Assembly: GCA_018873225.1 (NCBI GenBank)
Contig: JAEILZ010000004.1
Coordinates: forward strand, 62,001 to 126,000
Reading direction: 5' to 3'
Origin: [Phialemoniopsis] sp. UDSM-2020
Taxonomy: Eukaryota > Ascomycota > Sordariomycetes > Thyridiales > Thyridiaceae
DNA length: 64,000 nucleotides
The notes beneath the pieces are model-generated. The model worked only from the letters and a program-made list of their open reading frames with translations. It was not told the origin of the DNA and ran no database searches. Every line of letters starts with the position of its first letter. Position 1 is the first letter of the stretch. This document shows positions 43,584 to 52,821 of the stretch, in pieces. Both the position numbers and the translations under genes were made by a program.

Positions 43584-43995
43584 CTGGAAGGAGACCTACA
43601 TGTATATTTGCCTGAATATGATCAAGCGGGGAATGTGTTGAGTGTAGCAGAAACTCGGGACACTAGAAGCGAATGATAGCACAATGGGGACCATGTCGTC
43701 GATTCATCTGATTCAGTGCTTTTCCGCCCACGGGATCGCTTGAAAATTGCTCTTACGGCCCTGCGTCGTTCATATTCACGCCAGTTTTGCTACCCGTCTT
43801 CAACCACTACACCAGACTCCATGCCCAATCCCACAATGCATCACAACCGCTACACCGAAGGTCACCTTACATGCAACACTACACAGAGTCTCATCTCTCA
43901 ACCACTACACCGGACTCCACTCGTATCATCGAGAACTACACCCACCATAAGAGCAAAAAGTGTACACATCGTTCGAATCCTGAAGTAATCAGAAT
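43584..43995. other. convergent intergenic region with an imperfect 21-bp direct repeat
   Basis: The stretch CAACCACTACACC(A/G)GACTCCA occurs at 43801-43821 and again at about 43899-43919, differing at one base. Related CACTAC/CTACAC fragments lie between. It is downstream of both the P450 and the GFA gene. Confidence 0.65.
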
Positions 43996-44559
43996 CTACA
44001 GGCGGCCAGCCTTCTTCGCGGTCCAGGTGGCAATGGCGTCCATGAGCGGGGGCGAGAGGGCGTCGTAGGTCTGGAGGCCGATGGACTGCAGCTTGCTGCG
44101 CACCTCGTCGATGCCCTCGGGGTTGAAGCCCTGCTCGATGATGGACGAGACAAAGGCTGCAAACTGCGGCTCCTGCCAGCCCTTCTGGTCGGACAGCTCG
44201 ACGTGCACAAAGTCGAGGCCCTTGAAGGGGTGCTCGTTCTCGATGCGGCCGTACAGGTGGACGCCGCAGTCCTTGCAGGCGTGCCGCTGGATGGTGGCGC
44301 CGGCGTCGACGACCTGCAGCTTGTCGGCGTTGGCGGTGACCTGGAGCTTGTCCTTGGGGACGACGGCGACGATGGAGAAGAGGGCGCCCTTGGGCTTCCA
44401 GCACTTGGAGCAGCCGCAGGCGTGGTTGTGGGCCACGTTGCTGCCGAGGGTGACCTCAACGGGGTTGGAGGAGCACTGGCAGCGCAGCTTGCCGCCGGGG
44501 AAGTCGGCCTGGCCCTTGACGAGGCCGTTGTCGATGAGGGGGTGCAGAGAAGGAGCCAT
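43996..44559 (-). CDS. GFA-family enzyme, S-(hydroxymethyl)glutathione synthase type
   Basis: An intronless gene of 187 residues with strong GC-rich codon bias. The zinc and substrate cysteines of the glutathione-dependent formaldehyde-activating family are all present: Cys27 and Cys29 (CQC), Cys48, Cys50 and Cys53 (CGCSKC), and Cys95 and Cys98 (CKDC). The family condenses formaldehyde with glutathione (EC 4.4.1.22) and feeds formaldehyde detoxification; some members act on other thiol adducts. Length matches characterised fungal members. It converges with the P450. Confidence 0.9.
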   Translation of the reverse strand: MAPSLHPLIDNGLVKGQADFPGGKLRCQCSSNPVEVTLGSNVAHNHACGCSKCWKPKGALFSIVAVVPKDKLQVTANADKLQVVDAGATIQRHACKDCGVHLYGRIENEHPFKGLDFVHVELSDQKGWQEPQFAAFVSSIIEQGFNPEGIDEVRSKLQSIGLQTYDALSPPLMDAIATWTAKKAGRL

Positions 44560-46293
44560 GGTGAATGGAATAGGTCTGGAGATTGATATTCGAGTACTTC
44601 TATTATTGCTGGGAGGATCAAGATGTCGGTTTGAGACTGACTGCCAGAATGAAATCTCCGTTTGATATAGAGAGGGGAAGCGGCCTCAGTTATAGCCCCG
44701 ACCACGCGGGACAATAATTACACGCTCGATCCTCTCCCACCTGACCGGCGTCCCAAAGAAGCTCCCCGTGGGATTTCCCCGCTGCTTTCCGAACCCGGCA
44801 TTACTTTCCGACCTGCCTCGTTACGTGTACGTGCTCCTGACGCAAGGCGGCAGTTTTGTCCATCTGAAGATGGCTTCTCCGCAAAGTGCCGAACGTGATG
44901 CATTAGCATCGTCACATAACTCCGTCCCCGCACGACCATGCCAATTCGAGTCCTAAAACAGAGAGAGCTGCATGGCAGAATGCGAAGCCAAGATAGCATC
45001 ATACGGGGACGGGACGGAGCTAGCTCGGGATTCGGTGAGCCTCGGTGGGGTCGTCATCTCTAGGCGCAAGTGTTTCGCGAGGAGACCGAGCAGTAAGATA
45101 AGATCGACGAGGGAAGGTCTTCGCGATGGATGGTGTCTCTTGTCTCTTTGAAGTATCGTTATGTGCGCAAGAGTCACGGAACGGGAAGCCGGTAGACTCA
45201 TGGCTCCTAGCTCGACATCTGACACCTAAACTCACGCTCTCCACTGCTTCCGCACCATTCAGGCATACTGCAAAACCGGGCCGAGAAGAGGTGGCAGGAG
45301 TATAGGTGAGTTTCTGCCAGTATATGGACTGCTATTGAATATGTCGACGTTGTGGTTGAGGAGTGTAGTGACACTTTGGGCCAATATGCCCCAGTTCGGG
45401 TCGTTGATCAGTCCTGTTGCTCCCAGCGCCCTGATGTCTGTATCGGTGCGATTCTCGCCACTGCGACCATGAAAATGGGGCTGGTAAATCCCTCTTTGCG
45501 AAGTACCATGTTGTTACCGAATATTTGCGGTCTCCAAGCTTGTCGTACCACTCCAGTGCCAGGATGCTGAGAAGGTCGAAACGAGTTAGGGATCCTCAAG
45601 CACTCAGCTCAGGTCCAGGCCCAGACGTATGCGGACTTCCACCTCCATATGCGAACGAAAATGTGGGCAACCGCATGCTTGGACGAAAAGTGGTCGACGC
45701 AATCCCTTGCCCCTCCAAGGGTCCTTCGGGGGCGGCGATTGGGGTACAGCAGTGACTTTAGCCTAGTTGAGGGGTCAGAGGGCGAGTGCAGCGCGCGTTG
45801 GAGTGCGGGCTGAGACGCGCTGGGGGTGGAGGCGAGCTTCTGATGTAGAACAAAGGGGGGGTTCCCACAGCTCGGAGCTTCTCGGCAAGTCAAGGTCCGG
45901 ATGCGGGGAGCTGATCGGAACCTGGGGAATGGTTAAGGCACGGCCACCAACCTGATGCTTGATCAAGACAGCCGACTAGAGAACCTTTGGCACACGACAG
46001 TCTCCGAGGCATCGAGAAGGGTCTCTTTGCGAGAATTGTGGAAGAAATGACAGAGCTGGTGTGGGGACCTGGGAGAGTGTCCGGCTGGTGCGGGGTTCCC
46101 CGCCCTCTCGGAGGAGAATTGTGCGGGCGGCGTGGACGGAGACAGATCGGCCGCGTGAACAGGCAAGCCCCATTGATCCGGTCTTGCGTCGATACTTGCA
46201 CGCAGCTCGCCTAGCCTCAAAACCACTGCAGACCCGGCTCGGACTTGCGTCGCGTAGCCATTTGGGGCAGGATAGGGAAATCAGTAATCCACC
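44560..46293. other. 1.7 kb without a supportable gene
   Basis: Contains the GFA promoter on the left and the old-yellow-enzyme promoter on the right. Several frames exist on both strands, but none has domain-like content. A GC-rich strip runs from about 45600 to 46290. Confidence 0.5.
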
Positions 46294-47412
46294 ATGGCGG
46301 CACGCATCACAGACCCCCTCACGATCGGGCGCTGCAGCCTGAGCCACCGCGTGGTGATGGCGCCCATGACGCGGCTGCGGGCCGACGACGACCACGTCCC
46401 GCAAGACATGATGCTGGAGTACTACGCGCAGCGGGCCTCCGTCCCGGGCACGCTCCTCATCACCGAGGCCAACTTCATATCGGCCAACTCGCGCGGCCGC
46501 GACGAGAACGCGCCCGCCATCTACGCGCCCGAGCACGTCGAGGCGTGGAAGCGCATCACGGACGAGGTGCACAGCAAGGGGTCGTATATATACATGCAGC
46601 TGTGGCATGTCGGCAGGGCTGCGCGCCAGCATGCTCTGGACAAGGCCGGGCTGGAGATGGTGAGCAGCAGCGACGTGCCCATCAGTCCTGACCACCCGAC
46701 ACCGAGGCCCATGACCCACGAGGAGATTCGGGGGTGCATACGCGACTTTGCACAAGCAGCGAAGAACGCCGTAGCCGCTGGCTTTGATGGCGTCGAGATC
46801 CACGCTGCCAACGGTTACCTCATCGACCAGTTCAACCAGGATACGTGCAACAAGCGGACAGACGAATGGGGAGGCAGCATCAAGAACCGCTCGCACTTCT
46901 GCATCGAGATTACGAAAGCAGTGTGTGACGCCATCGGAGCAGACAGGACCGCGGTGCGGCTTTCTCCGTTCAGCGATTTCCAAGGAATGCGCATGGCGGA
47001 TCCCATCCCGCAGTTCACCGACCTCATCACGCGCCTCAGGGTCTTTGGTCTTGCATACTTGCATCTCATCGAGCCTCGAGTGGCGGGCAATGTAGACCGG
47101 AACTCTGCTGATGTGGAGAGTTTAGCATTTGCACTTGAGGCGTACGCGCAGGCGGGCCCTGTCATCCTTGCTGGGGGTTACACGGCGAAGAAGGCCAACG
47201 AGGCGCTGTCGACGAATCTGAGCAAAGAGGCAGTGGCATTTGCCTTTGGAAGACATTTCATATCGAATCCTGACCTGCCCTTCAGGATGGCTAACGACAT
47301 TGCGCTGACTCACTATCAACGAGATACATTCTACAAGGTCGGGAGCAAGGACGGGTATGTAGACTACGCATTTTCTAGCTCATGGCAGGAGCAACGTTCT
47401 CAGGCAGTTTAG
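46294..47412 (+). CDS. old yellow enzyme family NADH:flavin oxidoreductase
   Basis: An intronless gene of 372 residues forming an FMN-binding (beta/alpha)8 barrel. Features are LSHRVVMAPMTRLRAD at the start, QLWHVGRAA, the catalytic pair in HAANGYLIDQF, the family RTDEWGGSIKNRSHF block, and VILAGGYT and FGRHFISNPDLPFR at the phosphate-binding end. Such enzymes reduce activated C=C bonds of enals, enones, nitro compounds or oxophytodienoate-like substrates using NAD(P)H. It converges with the isochorismatase-like gene. Substrate is unknown. Confidence 0.92.
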   Translation: MAARITDPLTIGRCSLSHRVVMAPMTRLRADDDHVPQDMMLEYYAQRASVPGTLLITEANFISANSRGRDENAPAIYAPEHVEAWKRITDEVHSKGSYIYMQLWHVGRAARQHALDKAGLEMVSSSDVPISPDHPTPRPMTHEEIRGCIRDFAQAAKNAVAAGFDGVEIHAANGYLIDQFNQDTCNKRTDEWGGSIKNRSHFCIEITKAVCDAIGADRTAVRLSPFSDFQGMRMADPIPQFTDLITRLRVFGLAYLHLIEPRVAGNVDRNSADVESLAFALEAYAQAGPVILAGGYTAKKANEALSTNLSKEAVAFAFGRHFISNPDLPFRMANDIALTHYQRDTFYKVGSKDGYVDYAFSSSWQEQRSQAV

Positions 47413-47584
47413 AATAGAGACCAATGTTGCTACACTCTCCGGCCGAGGTCAGGCAATGAATGTGTATAGCTGCCTAGGTCTGACTAGCGTGATGACTCAA
47501 TCTTTGAGTGAAATGAAAGGACGGTCAAGGTGTTGAATCCAAGACCAGAATGTTGAACGAGTAGCACATCTCCCAAAGAGCTCC

Positions 47585-48347
47585 TCACTGCTCAGGGTCA
47601 GTGGCGGCCTGCTTCCCAGCCTCGTGCACCTGCACCACGTAGCGGAACGAGGTGATGTGGTTCGCCAAAAAGTTGCCGAACCCTTCGACGTCCCGGCGCC
47701 AGTCGCGCTGCAGCTCGCCGGCCACGGCGAACCAGTTCAGAAGTTGGACACCGTTGGCCGCCATGCGCTTATGGGCAGACTCTCGGGTGTATTCGGCCAT
47801 TGTGCCCGAGGCGTCGGTCACGACGAAGACCTCGTAACCAAGCTCGACGAGGGAGAGGGCCGCATAAGCAACACAGGCTTCAGTGACCACGCCACTTGGG
47901 GGTTGGATGGGTCAGTAAAAAACGCCGTTTTGCTGGGGGATAAGGCCCTCACCTTAAGACAATCTGCTTCTTGCCCGACTCCTTGACCAGCCGCGCAAAG
48001 TCTGGGTTGTCCATGGCGTTGATCTCACCCGGACGGCGGATGAGAGGCGCATCTGGAAAAGTCTTGGTGATCTCTGGGAGGATGAAACCGTTCGGGCCGG
48101 TGTCGAAAGAGGTGGTGAGGATCACAGGCACCTTGAAGTACTTGGCCAGATCCACCAATGCGAGGACATTGGTGCGGAACTCGTCGACGCCATAATCACG
48201 AACGATACTCATGAGACCGCTCTGGAGAGAGAGCCGCGTTAGATATGTCCCAGCTGGCTGTACGCTTCGTTATCAGCTTACCTGGTGGTCGACGAACAGA
48301 AAGAGACAGTTGTCGATGTCAAGACGCTTGTAAGCCGGAGGACTCAT
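47585..48347 (-). CDS. isochorismatase-like cysteine hydrolase
   Basis: Three minus-strand exons (48347-48282, 48221-47953, 47894-47585) give 214 residues. The catalytic triad positions are Asp20 in LFLFVDHQ, a Lys before the last splice junction, and the nucleophilic Cys in SGVVTEAC, the segment rebuilt across that junction. The family hydrolyses isochorismate, nicotinamide, ureidoacrylate, or related C-N and vinyl-ether bonds; the fungal branch like this one is mostly uncharacterised. It should be cytosolic. Confidence 0.88.
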
Positions 48348-49193
48348 TCTGAAGAAATTCTAAGAAAGACTGAGACTGATGTCGGGTATGTTCAATGTAG
48401 TCAATGTGATAGAACTGTTATTGTTGTTCTACTGAAAAGACGTCTTTTTGTTCCTGAGATCTTTCCCCCTTCTTATACATGGCATCTCATACATCCACGC
48501 CATCTCGCAGCGCATCTTGTCCTGGCCAAGCAAGCCCCCTCAGGCGAGACCGTTCCGTGGCAAGAGAGGCGACAGGCTGTCTGGACGTGTAATGGGAAGA
48601 GATTCATTTGTGATGCCTTACTTGTTCATTACAAAATCCAGGCCGGAGGCAATCGTTTGAGCTCGAAGACGGTTGATCGCCAACAAAGGTTCATCATTGG
48701 TAAGCCCCACAGTGGGCATTCGTCAGCAAGAAGGTGCCAGGAGCCTTGGCCTGCATGCTGCATGCTGCATTGATATAGGTGCTGCTTACGTTGCATGTGT
48801 TACATCATTTGGAGGGACAAGGTCGAGAGAGCGGCTCTCTTGAGAACCGGAACAGGTACCCGACCGGATGCCAGGGTTTTCCCACAAAACTTGATCGAGA
48901 AATCTAGCGTAGCGTAGGAAAGGCTATAGACGAGCCTTTGTAAGAATTACGTATTGATTATGGTTGGGCTTTTTAGAATGAAATGGAGGACTCCCATGAC
49001 AGTTGGCCGAATTCAAGTATTTACATCTGCCTCCCATCTCGGGACTTTCCGCGTGCCAGGGGACATATGTGGTTCTTTAGCATCACAAGAGACCAACACT
49101 GGTTAGTGATATATTGATGCCTGCGGCCATTATGCCCTATCTAATGAGGCTGTACGAAACTCCATTCATTTCATGTCCATCTTCTTCCCAGCA
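48348..49193. other. 846 bp intergenic region
   Basis: Contains the isochorismatase-like gene promoter and the 3' end of the TcuA-like gene. No further gene is seen. Confidence 0.5.
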
Positions 49194-50792
49194 TCATAAT
49201 TTGCTGATAGCAGACGGCACATCCATCTCGCGAGGGTTAGCAGCCCGCCGTGCCGCCGCTTTTCCAGCCCGGCGTCCAAAGACAGTCCCAGAGGTAAGAC
49301 CGCTACCTCCCGGATAATTCTGGTAGAACAAGCCTCCAAGCATCTCTCCCACGCAGTACACACCGGGGACGGGCTTCCCCGAGGAGGATCCCAAGAGCTG
49401 CGCGGTCTTGGGATCGACCTTGAGGCCACCAAAGGTAAAAGTGACGCCGCACGATACCTTGACGGCGAGGAAGGGTCCCTGGTCTAGAGGGAGAGCCCAA
49501 TTAGACTTTGGCAAAGCAAGCTTCTTTGTTGATGACTGCGTCGAGAGGCCATCCTTGATTGCCGGGTCCCACTTGAGGCCGCTCGAGCCATGTTCCCGGC
49601 GATGGGCATAGACGGCCTCGTTGTATTCGCGGATAGTGTCTACAAAAGTCGTCCGGTCGTGTAGTCCACGGGCGGCGCACTTTTCAGCGAGCTCCTCCAG
49701 CGTGTCGGCAGTGATGCGCTCCACGCGCTCCTCGCGGTACTCCTCTGAGCGCAGCCATTTCGATGTCTGGGCATCCCACACCTGGAAAGCAGTCTGCTCC
49801 GGCTGTTGGAGGATGGCCTTGCCAAACTTGGCGTATGTGTAGTTGCGCAGGTTGACGCCCTCGTCCACGAACCGCTTGCCCTCGGTGTTCAGCATGAGAC
49901 CCAGAGGGTAGCCTGACTTGGTGTACTCATTCGAGGCGACCCTGTCTCCAGTGTGCGGGTCTGCATTCGCATCCCAAGCTACCGCATGACAGCCCGACCA
50001 GTGGCCCACAGCCTTGGCGCCTAGGTTCTTGATAGCGATCTCGAGGCACTCCCCGGTGTTGAATGGTGTGCCGCGGACCATGGCCATGTCCCAGCCAGGG
50101 CCGAGAAACTGGCTGCGCAGCTGAGGATTGGATTCGAATCCACCGGCGGCAAGAATCACGGCCTTTGCCGAGATAACGTGGTCCGTCTCGCCCTGGCGGA
50201 CTGTGACGCGAACATCGCCGCCGGGACCTTGAGGGGCGGTGAGCCCGACAAGGCCAGTCGACCACAAGCACTGGACGTCGTGACGGGCGGCGGCCGCACG
50301 GTGGTCAGCAATCAAGCCCTTGCCTCCGTCCTCGGTCTTCAGTGAGAGGCCACCCCAGAACTTGATCTTGCCGTCGATCTCGTATGCTTGCCGGTTGAAA
50401 GACAGCTGGAAGCGAATGCCGTTCTTGGCGAGCCACTTGATGGCAGCGTTTGACTCAGTCACGAGCGCCTGGGCCAATTGAGGGTCGGAGCGCCCATTAC
50501 ACTCCCTCTCGAGGTCATTGTAGAAGTCCTTCTCCGTGTAGGGACTGAGCTCGATCTTGGCTGCTTGCTCCTTGCTCACATTGTTGACGATGGGCAGCAG
50601 GTCGGACAGGCCTTGATGTGCGGTACGATACGCCCCGGCAGTGAAGAACGAGTTCCCTCCGGCCCAGTCCTCGGGGCACTTGTCGATCAGAAGGACACGG
50701 CGTGCGCCGGACTGGGCTGCAGAAAGCGCGGCTGAAAAGCCAGCGTTTCCACTGCCCGCGACAAGGACATCGCAGCTTGAAGGGACACTCAT
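49194..50792 (-). CDS. TcuA-like FAD-dependent tricarballylate dehydrogenase / fumarate-reductase flavoprotein family
   Basis: An intronless gene of 532 residues from the ATG at 50792. The FAD-binding start is VLVAGSGNAGFSAALSAA, the middle carries NSFFTAGAYR and a Thr/Phe-rich substrate loop, and the C-terminus has GVYCVGEMLGGLFYQNYPGG followed by SGLTSGTVFGRRAG, which is the TcuA/FAD_binding_2 signature. TcuA oxidises tricarballylate to cis-aconitate in bacteria; relatives also act on fumarate, succinate analogues and ketosteroids. It is divergent from a mitochondrial tricarboxylate carrier at 51322, which supports a tricarboxylate substrate (inference). There is no clear mitochondrial presequence, so its compartment is open. 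Confidence 0.85.
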   Translation of the reverse strand: MSVPSSCDVLVAGSGNAGFSAALSAAQSGARRVLLIDKCPEDWAGGNSFFTAGAYRTAHQGLSDLLPIVNNVSKEQAAKIELSPYTEKDFYNDLERECNGRSDPQLAQALVTESNAAIKWLAKNGIRFQLSFNRQAYEIDGKIKFWGGLSLKTEDGGKGLIADHRAAAARHDVQCLWSTGLVGLTAPQGPGGDVRVTVRQGETDHVISAKAVILAAGGFESNPQLRSQFLGPGWDMAMVRGTPFNTGECLEIAIKNLGAKAVGHWSGCHAVAWDANADPHTGDRVASNEYTKSGYPLGLMLNTEGKRFVDEGVNLRNYTYAKFGKAILQQPEQTAFQVWDAQTSKWLRSEEYREERVERITADTLEELAEKCAARGLHDRTTFVDTIREYNEAVYAHRREHGSSGLKWDPAIKDGLSTQSSTKKLALPKSNWALPLDQGPFLAVKVSCGVTFTFGGLKVDPKTAQLLGSSSGKPVPGVYCVGEMLGGLFYQNYPGGSGLTSGTVFGRRAGKAAARRAANPREMDVPSAISKL

Positions 50793-51321
50793 TGCGGAAG
50801 GGGCAAAAGGAGGTTTGTGGTGTGGCTGGCGTGAATGAAGCCACCTGAGGACCAAAAGAAGTGTATCTATGATATGGACTTGCTCTGTGTAGAAAGAAGA
50901 TATCAAGACGTCAATATTTAAAGCGGTTACTACTGGTTGAGCACATCGAGGTGGAGGAAGGACGAGCATTTGGGGTAGCTCGCCTCCACTTGAGCAACCA
51001 ATGACACGACCCGGAGACTCATACTCCGGGCGTGGTGTGAGCTGTTATTTGTGGGCCTTGAATTCGTCAGGGATCCGCGAGGGCAGGCCAGACCATCCAG
51101 GTTCTTAGTGCGGAGCTTCTATCTGCTGATGGACACGAAACCTCCGGATTAAATGGCAGTTCCGTGAGAGTTGGAGGTATATGGGATCGGAAAGCCTGAA
51201 GTCAGATGTAGTCAAGCAAATGAGAGGAAGTTGGGATGTTGAGGTGCCATTGTCTTTCCTGGGCTGAATTTCAAGGTCTTTAGTCTATCTGGTGCAGAAC
51301 ATCAGAGCCGTGGCGTGAAAG
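50793..51321. promoter_or_regulatory. divergent promoter with a CGG-N11-CCG inverted repeat
   Basis: 529 bp between the TcuA-like gene and the carrier. A perfect inverted repeat, CCCGGAG-N7-CTCCGGG, lies at 51010-51030; its core is CGG-N11-CCG, the Gal4-type spacing for Zn2Cys6 dimers. A Zn2Cys6 gene follows at 52822, with CCGGA half-sites upstream at 52539-52543 and 52554-52558. Confidence 0.5.
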
Positions 51322-52498
51322 ATGAGTCGCCCGCAAACACGGAAAAAGGAAAAGGTTCGCCACAAACAAGGACAGCCAGTCTAATGCGCTTCTGATGGTT
51401 CATCAGCTGACGAATAACACCACCGCTCTAGCTCAGTGCCGGCTCGTCCATTCTGGCGGGTTCGATCGCAGGAGCAGTAGAGATTGGTAACGAATCACCT
51501 GCCTCGAAGACGAAGGCTCCTGTGATGGTTAACCCGCGGTGTAGCAATTACATACCCGTTCGAGTTTGCAAAGACAAGATCGCAGCTCAATCGAAAGCTA
51601 CCGAACTCTCAGAAACTGCCATGGCCGCCCTTCCCCTCTACTCAGTGGTACACAGGATGTTCGACATTGATTGTTGGCAATGCTCTCAAGGCGGCTACAC
51701 GTAGGCTCCCTCGCGAGGCTTCAACATCATCAAAAGGCTGACGTACAATTGCCTTGTAGGATTTGTGGCATTTGACGCCTTCAAGCATATGCTGTCGGAC
51801 GAAGAAGGCAACATCTCTCGATCCAAGACAGCCCTTGCTGGTCTCGCAGCTGGCGTCACTGAATCAACCCTTGCTGTCACCCCTTTCGAGAGCATCAAAA
51901 CACAACTGATCGACGATAAGCAGAGACCCCAGCCCCGGATGCGAGGGTTTCTGCATGGCTCTACCGTCATTGCTCGAGAGAGAGGCATCCGGGGTTTCTT
52001 CCAGGGGTTCGTCCCGTCGACCGCTCGACAGGCAGCCAACAGCATGGTTCGCTTCACCTCTTACACGACCATCAAGGACCTAATGGCAAAGAGATCCGAG
52101 ACCGGAACGGTGGGGACGACGGGTACATTTGTCGCTGGAGGGTTTGCTGGGATCATCACCGTGTACACCACCATGCCCTTGGACGTGATCAAGACCCGCA
52201 TGCAGAGTCTCGAGGCCAGCAAGAGCTATCGGAACAGCTTGCATTGTGCCGCAAGCATCTTTCGCAACGAGGGTGTCCTCACCTTTTGGTCGGGCAGTGT
52301 CGCGCGACTTGGTCGCTTGTCTCTCAGCGGGGCCATTGTTTTCACGGTGTAAGTCATGCTGCAAGATCACTCGGGAGTACCAGTGGTGGCTAATCCGCGC
52401 CAATGCACGCGACCAGATATGAGAAGATCAGTGAGCTTTTGCGAGGCTTTGAACGACAAAGGACGTCGTTGCGCTCGGATCGCATGCCAACGATATGA
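51322..52498 (+). CDS. mitochondrial tricarboxylate/citrate carrier (SLC25)
   Basis: Five exons (51322-51354, 51432-51486, 51545-51700, 51760-52348, 52417-52498) give 304 residues, the standard length. Three carrier repeats are present: AITYPFEFAKTRSQLN, AVTPFESIKTQLIDD and YTTMPLDVIKTRMQSLE, each the Px(D/E)xx(K/R)x(R/Q) signature at the end of an odd helix. WYTGCSTLIVGNALKAATR and GFFQGFVPSTARQAANSMVRF are typical of Ctp1-like citrate carriers. It should exchange tricarboxylates across the inner mitochondrial membrane. The first exon encodes only 11 residues, so this start is the least certain part. Its divergent partner is the TcuA-like dehydrogenase. Confidence 0.9.
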
Positions 52499-52821
52499 CT
52501 CCTGAAGCTGATTTGTGGAGGAGGCACTACGAAACCAGCCGGAGGTTGAGTGGCCGGAACACTCCCACTAATTTGACACTCCAAGATAGGTAGGTAGCTC
52601 TGGTTACCTAATGGGCAGATCCAAAGCCATTCCTAGCCCGGGTTAGCGTGATGATGCATCTCCGCATCTTGAACAGTGCTGGCCTAGTGCCAATGTCTTT
52701 GCCCCGGTGTCGCCCAGTTTCCCCCGCTTCCCCTCCAACTTTTTCAGCGACATGACCCCTACATATATACCAGCCTGGGCTTGCCCAATGCCGTAAAGTT
52801 TCTCCAAAAATCGCCGCGGCC

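Noticed and set aside
45976..47064. 362-codon minus-strand frame
   Set aside because: Mostly antisense to the old yellow enzyme gene; composition is Arg/His/Val-rich, as expected of a shadow in GC-rich coding DNA.
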